The notes under the pieces were generated by a model, which was not told the origin of the DNA, made no database searches, and was given only the letters and a program-made list of their open reading frames with translations. A stretch of DNA of 64,000 nucleotides from Ceratobasidium sp. AG-K (lineage: Eukaryota > Basidiomycota > Agaricomycetes > Cantharellales > Ceratobasidiaceae). Where the stretch lies: the NCBI GenBank assembly GCA_037039685.1, contig JAWNGF010000001.1, positions 4,402,001-4,466,000 on the forward strand, in the 5' to 3' direction. The translations under genes and the position numbers were made by a program. Shown here one piece after another: positions 22,054 through 34,102 of the stretch (position 1 is its first letter; the number at the start of each line of letters is the position of its first letter).

Positions 22054-23515
22054 TTATACTTGCGCATATAGCTTTTTCAATTGCTGCAGGGATATGTTAA
22101 TTGATGAGTGAGACGAAGTCACAGCCAACTCACCTCGAGGAAGACAAACAAGAGCACGGTGTTAGGTGCCAGTCGAACAAACGCTGGAGTCCATCCCTTG
22201 AATAGGAATCGGACTCCCTCTGTTCTTAGAGAAGTTTTGATGACATCAAGCATGGATGCCTAATAGGGGTCAGGGCGAATTGAGCTGATGGTCATAGGTG
22301 GTCTCACATTGTTGGCAGACTGCATGACCCGAGACTTGATAACATCAGCCGGAGAACAAATTGCTAGCATAACATATTAGTAAACTGTTAGCCAAGCCAA
22401 TCATCAAAACATACTGGTCGCGACGAGCCCAGACATGACGCTGCACGACGCATGCAAAACAATTCCATCCCTGACTTCGGTATGGTGCAAGATCCAGGAT
22501 TTGAAAAAGTCATATCTGCAAGCGGATTTCAGCGCCGAATTGTAAGGGTCTGTCCGGGGGTCTTACGATGCGAGTTGCGAGCACTGAGTCGGACAAAATC
22601 GGTGAGAATATTTGGTCGGCGAAATTAGGAGTCGCTTACATTCATGAGTACGGCGCGGGTCTGGGGTTGCTCGATTAGTAGTCCGGGGTCGAAAGTGTAT
22701 TACATTGACTTACGACGTTGGCGCTCAAACCACGGCCCAATGCTGCGACTCCCTCTTCGCGGACCAGGCGGATTAGTCCGTCCACCGCATTTTTGTAGTT
22801 GAACCGGTCCTTAGGCGGTCGGACCTCATCGGTAGTCATCCGAACGAGAAGAACGTCCGCGGGATTACCTGCGACGCCGCCTAGTCCACCAGCAATACCT
22901 CCGGCTATAACCAACTGAACTGCGGTGGGCCGTTTCTCTGGAACAAAGCGTTCAGTGAACCGAGGGCGCGTGATATCCGGCTACTTACTCCCGCCGTCCG
23001 TAATGGTATTCTTCATATGTTCATAGCATCCAAAGCGAACCATCGAGTAAGACATTTGTCTCATAAGGGCTGCTGAAAGACCGGTGTAGACACTCCGGAC
23101 ACCGAGATCACGAATAGACGATGACAAGGTCCCAAACATCGTTGCCTTTGAAGCTGTGCCAGGTCGTGTCTGCATTCGCCTGTGGAGACCAGGTTCATAG
23201 GCGTGAGATAGTCTAGGACTGGTACCTAGCTGATATAGCTTACACTTTGGTGAGGTCTAAAGGATGGGTGAAGCAGGCTGCCACTGAACGCAAATATAAA
23301 CAACTGTCGGAAGGATGGCAAGAGTTACATTGTACTCACTGGATGCAGCGGCACCTATGGTTCAATGGGCTGAAATAGTAAGCTTGGCCATATCGTCATA
23401 CCAAAATATTTACCTCCGAGCCTGATTAAACAAACAATATTAGCTCATGGATCGCTCGGGCGATGGCGCAGGCTTACCAGAAAGGCTGTTTTCTATTTTT
23501 CTGCAAGCTAGGCAT
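22054..23515 (-). CDS. DIC1: mitochondrial dicarboxylate carrier
   Basis: A mitochondrial carrier with the three tandem repeats and their signatures: THPLDLTK, GNPADVLLVRM and CSPADVIKSRVMQS. The N-terminus is MPSLQKNRKQPFWLGGAAASMAACFTHPLD. It is built from exon 23478-23515, an 8-nt exon at 23414-23421 and the next exon (GTGCCGCTGCATCCA on the minus strand). TM-linked stretches such as GLSAALMRQMSYSMVRFGCYE and IAGGIAGGLGGVAGNPAD match the Dic1 group. The C-terminus is LAPNTVLLFVFLEQLKKLYAQV. The inner-membrane carrier exchanges malate or succinate for phosphate. It is convergent with ROK1 (152 bp) and divergent from SUB2. Confidence 0.9.
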
Positions 23516-23903
23516 TCTATGCGTGTGTGTCTATTAGAAACCCGGGGGAAACATAAACGAGTGAACGAGGTTGAGTTGAAGGGGTTACAAAGAGTTACCC
23601 TGGTCTGGATTTTCATATTGCGTTCAAATTTAGAAACTCCTCGGCACAGCCATCGTTCACACGGAATATTTTCCGCAAAACGCTATGTGATGGTGTAAAT
23701 CAACCGGCTTTATCTTCAGTACATGCTTTTGCAAGCGGACATCCGGTGAAGGCGACCTCTATGCGCAGAGTCATTTTCCTAACAGGGAGCAAACAGGAGC
23801 AGTGCCACCATGACTAATGATTAGTCAGAGAGGAGCCACGAGTTTGTTTGCTTGCGTCCACCACCCACCACCTTCACTCCTACTCCTACCCCCACTTGTC
23901 GTC
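23516..23903. promoter_or_regulatory. divergent promoter region, DIC1 / SUB2
   Basis: A 388-bp gap between opposing start codons. The SUB2 side has a pyrimidine-rich leader with CCACC/CTCCTAC repeats just before the ATG. No TATA box was recognised. Confidence 0.45.
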
Positions 23904-25931
23904 ATGTCCGCAATCAATCAGCACGAGAGGAGCTCATTGACTACGAAGACGATCACGATGTGGGTCTCACCACTGGCACCAATGGCGCCGCCGCCGCGCC
24001 TGCCGACGGGGAGAAGGAGAAAAAGACGTATGCCAACGTCCACACCACGGGTTTCCGGTATGTTCGGTTCTTTCATTTCGCGTAGACACTTTCTCATATT
24101 TCCGCAGTGACTTCTTGTTGAAGCCAGAGCTCCTGCGTGCTATCAGTGATCTTGGATTTGAACATCCGTCTGAAGGTTGGTGTCAATGGACGCGTTTTCC
24201 CTTCCAAGCTCACGCCGTTATGTGTAACAGTTCAGCAGGAATGTATTCCTCAGGCTGTGCTTGGCATGGACGTATTGTGCCAGGCCAAGTCGGGTCATGG
24301 AAAAACTGCTGTCTTCGTATTGGCGACTCTGCAACAGCTAGAGCCAGTAGACGGAGAAGTGTCGGTCATCGTGCTCTGTCACACGCGTGAACTGGCATAC
24401 CAGATCCGCAACGAGTACACGCGCTTTTCACGATACATGCCCGACGTTCGCACTTCAGTTGTTTTCGGTGGCACATCTGTGGCCAAGGACATTGAGCTCC
24501 TCAAAGACAAGACCAAGTGCCCCCACATCATTGTGGCCACCCCTGGGCGACTCAACGCGTTGGCCCGTGACAAGCACCTCGATCCCAAGAAAGTCAAGCA
24601 CTTCGTATTGGACGAGTGCGACAAAATGTTGGAGCAACTTGGTTAGTCCCTCCGACTTCGATATTGTTCGCTCGATTTTCCTCGTGTTTCATTGGTGGGG
24701 TGGCCATCCCGACTGGGTGCCCTGCTGGAAGCACTGAAGCTGGGCTATCCGGCTCGATTGGTCATTCTGCGCACTTCCATGCATTGACAATGCTGCCGGG
24801 CCCCTGGATTCAAGTGATGCGTTCGATCGTCCCGTCGCCAGGCGGTTGACGATTTCCGTCGTACAAGGCTTCAAGCACATTTGTCAACCATTGATTTGCT
24901 TTACTTGTCTCTCTTTGTTTATTGGCTTGTTGTGTCGCGCATTTTCTCATCTCGCTCTCCCTATTTTCGGTCCCTGTCTCATCGATGGCCAACTACAGAT
25001 ATGCGTCGTGACGTTCAAGAAATCTTCCGAGTTACGCCCCACCACAAGCAAGTGATGATGTTTAGCGCCACATTGTCCAAGGATATTCGCGTTACTTGCA
25101 AGAAGTTCATGGCAAACGTAGGTTATATTGGAACTCTGGTTCTTGAGATACACTAACTTGGTCATTTTGTAGCCCCTCGAGATTTTCATCGACGATGAGT
25201 CCAAGCTCACCCTCCACGGATTGCAGCAACACTACATCAACTTGGAGGAGGTTGCAAAGAACCGCAAGTTGAACGACCTCTTAGATCAGCTCGAGTTCAA
25301 CCAGGTCGGTTCCCAAACATCTGACACTTGTTACAATGCCGCTCACTCCACATTCAGGTCGTCATCTTCGTGAAGTCGGTTTCTCGCGCGAACGAATTGA
25401 ACAAGCTACTCAATAACTGCAATTTCCCGAGCATCTGCATCCACTCCGGGCTTCCTCAGGAAGAGCGGTAAGTTTGCGCTTGGACTACTTTTGCCACAAT
25501 GCTCAACTTCATCTCAGAATCAACCGCTACCAGTCTTTCAAAAACTTCGAAAAACGTATCCTCGTTGCCACCGATATCTTCGGGCGTGGTATCGACGTTG
25601 AACGTGTCAACATCGTCGTTAACTACGACGCCCCCACCGAGGCGGATAGCTACCTGCATCGTGTCGGGTATGTATTTTCGCGCTGAACCCTGCTTTTAGT
25701 CGTTGACTCCTCGAATCTTCTAGACGTGCTGGTCGTTTCGGTACCAAGGGTCTTGCGATAACCTTCGTGTCTTCGCCCGGTGATACCGAGGTTCTCCAGC
25801 AGATCCAAGGCCGCTTCGAGGTCAAGGTCACTGAGCTCCCCGACAGCATTGACCCCAGCACTTACAGTACGTGGCTTCATATTGACCGAGGTTGGCTCCT
25901 ACTAACCGGCAATTCAACAGTGACCTCTTAA
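23904..25931 (+). CDS. SUB2: DECD-box RNA helicase Sub2/UAP56 (splicing and mRNA export)
   Basis: The core reads [63 protein letters not shown] (motif I), [29 protein letters not shown] (motif II, the DECD form that marks Sub2), [56 protein letters not shown] and [12 protein letters not shown], ending in MTS. The final codon set is made by an exon at 25921-25931. Intron 24642-24998 (357 nt) is the longest in the gene. The ATG at 23904 (MSA) is one base out of frame with ELIDYEDD. One extra A at 23912-23913 would give [17 protein letters not shown], as expected for the family. I infer an assembly deletion. Confidence 0.93.
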
Positions 25932-26478
25932 GCGCTAGCTTGTTCATAATGATACACCTGGAATGATGATCTGTCTCCCGTTATGTTTTACGTTTCCGAT
26001 CAATCTATTATCTGGGCTTCTCGTTTATCGGAATTCTTACTGCTCGGCTAGGTGCCGTTAAATAATCCAAGATAATACGTTACCAACGACAACTCGTCAT
26101 AAGCAAGCAACTTGACGTCGATAGTGACGATTTGGCTGCACACATTACAGGAGGCGCCGGCGCCAGAATGATGTAATTCCAAACGTTTCGCAGCCGTATT
26201 GGGAACGACGGGTCCGAATATGTCTGTCTTCCAGCGCATATACCTTACTTTTTGCACGCGTCTAAGCACCTACAACAAAATTTAACGCGGATTAAGACCG
26301 GATTTAGGCGAGCATTGGCTCGTAACTTTTTGAAAGAGAGCTATCTAGGCAATGATGGCACGTGCTGCTAGCCGCCGCTTGTTACTATTCGCTCCCGGGG
26401 TTGGGGCCCCGACCAACCGCACATTACTTGCTCGACTAGGAGCGCCTTGCGTCCTCCATTCTCCCACACCCAACCGCC
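25932..26478. other. intergenic region
   Basis: 547 bp between SUB2 and the HNH gene, both on the plus strand. A 62-codon minus-strand frame from an ATG near 26238 has no splice support or resemblance to a family. The 3' part should carry the HNH gene promoter. Confidence 0.4.
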
Positions 26479-27929
26479 ATGGGCAATCCGTCAGACGCAG
26501 ATCAGAAAGTAGAGACTCTTTTGAAAAACTACAAAGCAGTCGACCATGAGGACCATACCCGGTGCGTCTATTGATAGACTTTACATCTGACGAACTGCCT
26601 GACTTGAGAAAACTTTCTAGAGTAATTTTGCTGGCGCTGTTTACCCATGCACCTACACCTGAAGGGAAGGCATAGTATGTGTCCCAAGTTGAAAATCTCG
26701 ATCAGATCTAACGTGGAAACAAAATCCTTGCAGTATCCGTGGCGAAATCCTAAAGAACGAGGAGGATAAGGTCGGAACAAAACATTTGGCAGATAGCATT
26801 TTGCGGAAATTACTTTTGCCGGGTGAGTCAATTCCACCTTACCTTCGGTCTCTTCGAGACTGAACTGGGTGCCCTAGTGATCGCGTTAGGAACGAGAGCA
26901 CGTGTGTCCCCAAGTGCTCGAACGGAAATCAAGCAACTTGTACGTCGCTACTTGGCTAGTTAAACTCGTACTTACCATAGTGATGGGTTCCAGGCGCTAT
27001 CTAGGGATAATTATCGCTGCGTGGTATCCAATGCAGTAGATATTGGCTATTTCTGTGAGTATACGGTTCATTTAACTCGTGCTTGTCTGTTAGGTTTTAC
27101 TGAGCATGATCCAAACAATTTACAGACACACCCGAGACTGTTGAGTGGAATCCTGGTGATCAGTGGTTGCCTACATACGCATCGCACGTTATTCCACTAG
27201 CGGCCAACACAAAATCCAGCTCCTGGCAGGCACTGGAGCGGTTTGCCGGCTTTCGACTGGAGGAGCTATATGGGTATCGAATAAGCAACTTAGCCAACAT
27301 CATCACCCTCAGCTATGATATCCACGTCGCGTTTTGTCGATTTTTGGTCTGGTTCGAGTTGGATAAGGTATGAATTACGCTCACGTTGTGTGTCAAGGGC
27401 ATTAACCTTGCTCGGATACAGAAAAATCCTAAACCCAATGTATACAGATTTCGTAAACAACTACCAAGTTTACCTGGTATGTCATACCCCTTAATTCAAG
27501 CTGGGTGTATGCTTAGCCCATCCGAACAGGTCCACCTGACGGCGCGATAATTCGCTTAAAACCGACCGATCCTGGTAGGGGACTTAGTCCCACTCTGCTA
27601 TCCCGGCCGTACTGATCCGACGCCACGTCTAGATTTACCCCTTCCATCGCTGAAATACATATTGTTACACGCCGCTTTGGCTAAAGTTCTTCGGGATTCG
27701 GATATGGGGCGCTGGGTAGATGGTACCCTTAGAGAGGTACGCATACTACACTAACCCAAGATTATAACTCACATGTCCAAACAGTACGAACGGTTGGAAA
27801 GTCTGGCAACGGATGGGTCGCATGCAGATGTGTTGGTTTCGGGCTTACATGCAACAGGATTGGCGAGTGGTGGTAATTCTTCGTTGGGCACACCGATTCA
27901 AGGGCCTAAAGATATGTGGCTTGAGTAAA
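26479..27929 (+). CDS. HNH_2-type nuclease-domain protein
   Basis: The start (26479) gives MGNPSDADQKVETLLKNYKAVDHEDHTR, then VILLALFTHAPTPEGKA and YIRGEILKNEEDKVGTKHLADSILRKLLLP. The nuclease-like core follows: SRDNYRCVVSNAVDIGYF, then SHVIPLAANT (first His), then ELYGYRISNLANIITLSYDIHVAFCRFLVWFE (central Asn and last His). This is the layout of the HNH_2 domain (Pfam PF13391) found in many expanded fungal families, where RDxYRCVVTG is the usual lead-in. The C-terminal part is loosely conserved. Cellular role is unknown; most fungal members are uncharacterised, and nuclease activity is inferred. All splice junctions I checked keep the frame. Confidence 0.82.
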
Positions 27930-28078
27930 TGCTATTTTTTGTATGGTTATGTGTATAGGTCATTGTAGTTGACTAATCAAATAAAGCGGACAATCAGCCC
28001 TCAGGGTTGCGTATTTAACCACGATAGGTTGAACTCTAGTTGGCTTCACTGTGTATATTTAGAGCATAGATTCATACA

Positions 28079-29222
28079 ATGGTGGTACTTACTGTAGATG
28101 CAATTCTTTTTGATATGGTGAGTACATACCATATCCAATGGATTTGGGTCGGATGGGCAGTTTACATCATAAACAATCATTTTAGGACGGTGTGAGTTTA
28201 TCCGGCTTTGGTACGGATACGACACTGATGTCAAGGGAATAGACTCTGGTCGACTCCACGCCGGGCATTCTCGGAGCCTGGGCACAGTTTGAGAAAGATT
28301 ATCCGTTTTTGAACATTGCAGAGATTCTCGAAAGTGCGTATTGTCTCTCATTTGACATACGTACATGTCGTTCTTACGGCGAAGAATTTCGTGTAAATAG
28401 GTTCGCACGGAGTACGATCTATTGATACCCTACGCCGCTGGCTCCGCCTGGATGATGAAGAAAAGCTCGAGGTAAGGTAGAGATAACTTGAAACATCCAG
28501 TTGCCCTCGGTTGACGATAACCCAGGCAGAGGTAACAAGGTTCGAGGCAGAAGTTATCCGATGTGGCTTAGTGCTCCTGCCGGGCGTACAGGAATTGCTG
28601 GACAAGGTACGATATGTCACCTCTCTGATTCTTAACTTTAGCTAACTGGCATGCTTATAGCTTAAGGAGGGCCAGACGGAGGAGCGCCCGGGTTGGACAA
28701 TCGTGACGAGTGGTGAGCGATACATTTCATTTCGTTGGCTATATCCAACTAACCAGAGTTCATGGCCTCCAGCTACCCGGTGGTACGCCCCTCAAGCTTT
28801 GAAGTCGGTTGGGATACCTTTGCCTAAGCACATGGTTATGGCAGAAGATGTTGAACGCGGCAAGCCAAACCCGGACCCATACCTCCAAGGTGCAAAGAAC
28901 TGCCACGTCGATCCCAAGAACTGTATATTCAATTTGGTCAACTCAATGGGATCTCACTACTGATTGCGTTGAATAGGTCTTGTGGTCGAGGATGCCGTTG
29001 CAGGACTCAGAGCCGGAAAAGCTGCTGGCGCAAAAGTTCTGGGGGTTTGCACGAGCGCCCCTCGCTCAACCGTAGCAAAGGGAGAACCCGACTTTATCGT
29101 TGAGAATTTGACCAAGTAAGTTCAGGCAACGTGGTTTATAGCGCACACTGATTGCGAGGGACTATAGAGTATCTGTTAAATGGGTTGGAGAAAAGATAGA
29201 AGTTACTATAAACACGGAGTGA
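28079..29222 (+). CDS. HAD-superfamily sugar/glycerol phosphatase (Gpp1/Dog2 type)
   Basis: Exon 1 (28079-28117) encodes MVVLTVDAILFDM. A 6-nt exon (28186-28191) supplies DG, and the next exon begins TLVDSTPGILGAW. Together they form HAD motif I, DMDGTLVD. Motif II is IVTSA, the Lys of motif III is in RGKPNPDPYLQGA, and motif IV is LVVEDAVAGLRAGKAAGA. The cap region between has DTLRRWLRLDDEEKLEAEV and LLPGVQELLDKLKE. The end is VKWVGEKIEVTINTE. The family removes phosphate from 2-deoxyglucose-6-phosphate or glycerol-1-phosphate; the substrate cannot be settled from motifs alone. It lies 149 bp downstream of the HNH gene on the same strand. Confidence 0.9.
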
Positions 29223-29419
29223 GACATGTCCAGAGCCGAACCGTGAATTTGAAATGATGACACTCACATATATGCGTGCTTCCCTCGAACAACAACGGAG
29301 TCAAATCTGCCCAACTTGGATTGTTGTTGTGCAAAAGTACTCGTAAACAAACGGCAGTATTTGCTCTGTGGGTCGGATTCTTGAATCTTGCTCTTGACCA
29401 CGACCGCCAGTGCCCCAGC

Positions 29420-31568
29420 ATGTCCGTCGCAAACACCAGCAAATCCGAACCTGGACGACCATCGTTTGCCCTACCAAGCACTGTAGGCACTACAGTGCTT
29501 TGTGCCTATAGTAACTGCGCACGCTCGGCAGACCCTGCATGGGGAGATGATGGTCATTATGCTTCGGGGCTGGAATGGATCAGTCCAGCACCGAATGATG
29601 CTTTCATTTCTGGGGGGAAGCTGGTTGCCACCTGGTAAGTAGATACCATAAATCTGTCGCTACGCTTTGGCTAAGTTATCGAGCTTCAAGGTCTATGCCC
29701 TCAGCACATATAGTATCGCCCTCCTTCCAACTGTGCCTTGTTGAGATGGGCGAATGTGGCGATACCGTTTGGCCAAATGTCAAGAAGTTGCCCAATAATC
29801 AATACACAATTACCATGTAAGTAACGAGCGTTTGATCCGCGAGAGTCCTGCCAAACCACTTCATGTATTCTCAGGAAGATCCCAAATTTAGGATTAGACA
29901 ACGAGTTCTTCATACGCATGGAGGACAATCATGGAAGGGTTTATGATACCCCTGAGTTCAAGTTACAGGGTGAGTGGTAACTCAGGCTTCAATTATTCCC
30001 CGGCAGCTGCTTACAGAGAGTAGCAACGTCTACCGACTCGCGAATCGGCAACAAGGACTCGTCTTCGGTGCTACCAAATTCATTGGCCGACCCGAATACA
30101 CCGGGTATCCCAATCATTGACCCCCAGGGATCCAACTCAGGCCCCCCTGGTTCAAGCTCTGAAGGAAAATCGAGCTCGCCTCCTTGGAGAGCAGACGGAG
30201 ATGATGAACACAGACCTCAGGCTGATAATGAGAGCAAGGAATCCCCCATGAGGGCATCAGGTAGCTTCCCCACACTGTATCACTCGTACCGCCCTTATCT
30301 CGCACGCAGGCAACGGTCCAAATAACTCCAACTCAACGATGCCCAATCTCGGCACATCGATTATTGCAACATTGAGCGCCGCCACAAGTTCGGCGTCGAG
30401 TCTAGCCCCAGCTCCTTTGGTCACAAACAATACTTTGGCTGGAACTTCGGGCGGCAATAAACCATCGACGGCGGCCATCGTCGTCCCATTGGCCCTCTTT
30501 GCGGCAGCTCTGGTGGGGTTGATATTTAGTCTGAGGCAACGGTCCAAATCGAAGGACAACCAGGCAAGGACCCAGACTCCGAGCAATGTGGGTCGAGAAG
30601 AGCCAACACTGAAACAGGTCATAACCCGGGAGTCCTTTGTGGGTGGATCGAGCGGCAATTCGGGAACCGACTTGGAGCGAGCGATGGAGTTTATAACCAG
30701 AGTCCAGGCTGTTGATTCTCCTAGGCTTACCCAACTCCCAGCAGACATTGAGGCAAAGCGACGGGTGAGGCGCGAGAGAAGGATGCGTGAGGCTCGACAG
30801 ACTTCCGGGGTCGAGGATAGGTTGCGGGAGATGGCCGCTGTTCCAGTCAGTTCGAGTGCACCGAACTTGCAACAGCATGCTCGCCAAGATATACCAACTG
30901 TCGTTCTGGGCCCCGCGCATCGAGCTTATTCAAGCACACCAAGTGACGTTACCTCCCTGGAAGCCCCTCAAACGGCACCGTATGTGGTGCATCAAGGCAA
31001 CCCTCCTGGAATTCCTCAAATTTCAGTATATCGATTGCCGCCCACACCTCGCACAGGTCCACTACCGGCGATCAACCATTTGCCCTATGTAATGCCTGCA
31101 CGTTCTAATCCACCACCGGCAATGGTGACCCCCCCAGCAGCCGGATTCCCACTGGCAAACATGCCTAGACCCCCACTGTTTGCTCAACAGCAGGCTCTGT
31201 CTGTGAGCACATCGTTGCCAGCCCTGATGCCTATCGACCCAAGGCATAACCTTCACTCAGTACCCGCGACGGTGCTCGTCGAAGGCCAGCTGACTTCGGG
31301 TCATCCTTCCTCGCTCCAAGTCGCCCAGCCGCAGGTCCCCACGGCCCCACCCCCTCGGGTTGTTCGCCAATGTGAAGCACCGTTTCCACATCCGCACGCG
31401 CAAGATATGCAGCCCCAATCCCAGTTTACCCCAAGTGCATCCCTTGCTACTGGACCGGAGATTCCCCATTCGACTCGTCCTCAGCCACAGCCTCAACCCC
31501 AGGCAAATGGAATGCCAAATCCATATGAGGCGATCGTGAAGGCACTGGGGACTCCGCGACTTGGATAG
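29420..31568 (+). CDS. single-pass membrane protein with Kre9/Knh1-like N-terminal domain
   Basis: Exons join as ..LEWISPAPNDAFISGGKLVATW, SMPSAHIVSPSFQLCLVEMGECGDTVWPNVKKL, KIPNLGLDNEFFIRMEDNHGRVYDTPEFKLQ, a Ser/Pro/Asn-rich stalk, then one membrane helix (AAIVVPLALFAAALVGLIF) followed by a basic stop (RQRSKSK). A cytosolic tail of about 330 residues is rich in Pro and Gln. The first domain has the beta-sandwich pattern (ISP..GG.L..TW) of Ser/Thr-rich wall-linked proteins such as Kre9/Knh1. The start is uncertain: the ATG at 29420 gives no signal peptide, which a protein of this topology should have, so a 5' exon may be missing or misread. The function is unknown. Confidence 0.65.
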
Positions 31569-31807
31569 ATGTCATTCGAAAGGACTTTACTGTATTTTTA
31601 GAATAGACGGTATTATATATGCGCTTGCTTGAAGTAAAGGAACGGCACCAGGATTTTCCGATGCATAATTTCATTGATGGCTCTGGTAGATCTACTTTGT
31701 AAAAACTAGCAGGCAAGGCTCAGGGTTTGATAAAATGATAAATAAGGACATGACCTACTACTGACAACATCCTCGTCCGCTACTTGGTGCGTTAATCCAA
31801 CCTGATA

Positions 31808-33821
31808 TTATGGCCCATCAATCGGCATGTCAACTAGTTCACTCCAAGCAAGACAAACCTTTTGCGCGTGCGGTGAAAACTTGGATGATTTGCCCTATAT
31901 GCAAACGATATGGCTAATAAGATCCCCCGAACCACCGAAATAATTTAACATACCCTGTTGGAGAGGCCGGGCGTCAGTCAAAGCTGGGGACAGGAAGGCA
32001 AGTTACTTACCAGACAAGCGCATATTTAAACTTTTCCGCCAGCGAACGATGGATACCGTGGCATACATGCTATGATTGCGAGTCAGAATACCATCATATG
32101 AGGTAAATAAAGTGTATTTACCTCAATAGTTGCCCCCCTCCGCAAACAGATTGGATCTGTGAGATCCGGGTGCTCGCCTCGCTTCTTGGTGTACACCTTG
32201 ACCAGACCGAGTTCCTATCCCAAACGTCGCATTCAGGCACTTAGTAATCGAATCCGGTTAATCCATGCTTACACCCCAAATTCGCTCAAGTAGGTAATCG
32301 ATACTTCAACTAATATTGAGAATACCAGAAGTAAAAGCAGAAACCCATGAACGTACTTCAAGTTCTGTTCGCAACTAATAACTATCGTATGCTCTTGGTG
32401 CGCTAGGTCATCCATGAGTTCCAGCGAGATGGCATCGACCTTGTTGTATACGTATAAGCAGGGAACGTACTTCCTCGTTCCTGTTTGCTTGATAAAATTA
32501 CACCAAGTCCTTGAGAGTAGTGCTGTGATGAAACATACCGAGCAAAACATCAATAAACTCGTCGACCGTGATGTCTTCTCGGATCATGACGTCGCAGTTG
32601 TGAATCTGGTGACGTATTGCGTGTTGAGTAGTGTAGACAGGGGGATACAGAGACGGACCTTGTATCCTGCAAGAATTGTCTTGATAGTCTTTTCATCGAT
32701 TTTTGTGAGCTTTACTGTGTTATTGAGCTGGAATGCGTGAGCATTGGCCGGGGAGTGGGTTGGGTTGGGTAAGGTTTACCGTTATCTACGTCGAAGGGTT
32801 AGTCGATTTCTCGAACGTGGGTGGGAGTGCACTTACGCCACCACCGGTCTTCTGCTTGAACACAACTAGAGTCTCTCTGTTAGTTCAGTGTAGTTGATAA
32901 ACCGCATTGACTAACCATCAGGCTTGGATTTATTGAGTCGAATACCGACCGCATCGAGTTCATATTCTAGTAATCGTCTCTGTTCTGTTGATTTGGTTGC
33001 GTCAAGCATCATCAAGATAAGATCGGCGGTCTTGGCGACTGTAATCCGGGTTAGTGTATACCAGATGATTTACTTATTGACCAACCCGACACGACTTGAC
33101 GCCCACGACCTCGGCCTATGAGAACAGTGAGTCAGCGCGGTCAGAGACACCGTGGGCCGGGTACGTGCCTTGACTAGCACCCTCGACAATCCCAGGCAAA
33201 TCGAGCAACTGAATGCGAACCCCTTCGTATTCGAGGACACCCGGGATGGCAGTGAGTGTTGTAAATTCATAAGAGGCGGCTTCCGAGGCGGTTTTAGTCG
33301 TCAGCGAGAGGAGCGTAGACTTGCCCACGGACGGGAATCCGATGAGCGCTACCCTTGCATCTGTGGATAGGGTATGAGGCTATGTCGAAGGTGTTGCCGG
33401 CAAGGATATAATACCTCCGCTTTTCTGGACATCGAAACCTTCTCCGGGCTTACTGCTTTTTGAGGTGGGCTCTAGTAACTGAGCACGGTACCTGGCGAGC
33501 TTGGCTTTGAGGAGGCCCAGATGATATTCGGTAGCCTGGCGCAATCGTCCATTGTATGCACTATCTTGAGCGAGAAGATCCGCACCTTATTTTTTTGTGC
33601 TGAAAGGCACGATGATTTGAATGTTTTGCCAGCCGAGCCGTGAAAATGAAACTTACTCCTTGCCATCTCCTCTTCGGGCCCAGGCGATTCAAACTGTCAG
33701 CTTATCGAGCACCTCTGGCACGCCGGGGCCCTTACCCTCGATTTCTTTAATCTGTAGAAGCCTTTTAATTATGGGCAAATGTGTACGACATTGAATAACA
33801 TACCTTTTCTATGACACCCAT
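31808..33821 (-). CDS. RBG1: developmentally regulated GTP-binding protein (Rbg1/DRG1)
   Basis: The start (33821) gives MGVIEK, followed by [26 protein letters not shown], a DRG hallmark. GTPase motifs: G1 [13 protein letters not shown]3 [13 protein letters not shown]4 [10 protein letters not shown]; the G2 Thr lies in [15 protein letters not shown]. Between them is the DRG insert [19 protein letters not shown]. The C-terminal TGS domain reads [34 protein letters not shown] and [23 protein letters not shown], ending in LVDMPIDGP. Rbg1 works with Tma46/DFRP1 on translating ribosomes. The gene has many short exons. It is divergent from the glycosyltransferase gene at 34103, 281 bp away. Confidence 0.95.
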
Positions 33822-33954
33822 GACTGGATATTTATGATGGGTTCAATTATTCGATTTCGGGATGGTGGATCAGACCAAGTCCTGTCGTGGACCCTGCCTG
33901 ACAGGGTTCCAACGCGATCGAGACTTCGCAGTCAAATGGGGCGCTAGCAACGCC

Positions 33955-33965
33955 TTATTATAAAC
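33955..33965 (+). promoter_or_regulatory. possible TATA box upstream of the GT8 gene
   Basis: A TATAAAC core in TTATTATAAAC lies about 140 bp before the ATG at 34103, within the RBG1/GT8 divergent gap. Confidence 0.35.
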
Positions 33966-34102
33966 AAGGCTGCTGTATTCGACTTCATCTTTTCACACCC
34001 ACGAACATACGGTCTTGGTGCCGCCGCGGCGAGCCCAGTAAGTGCGTTTTCGGAACCGATTTTTGCAGCAGCTGAATCACAAATAACCAGTCTTATTCCG
34101 TT

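Noticed and set aside
24642..24998. Possible intron-encoded snoRNA in the long SUB2 intron
   Set aside because: A GTGATGC word resembles a C box, but no paired D box at a sensible distance, no terminal stem and no H/ACA pattern could be found.
26048..26269. Minus-strand frame after SUB2
   Set aside because: Only the last 62 codons follow an ATG. There are no supporting splice sites and no resemblance to a known protein; it is likely chance.
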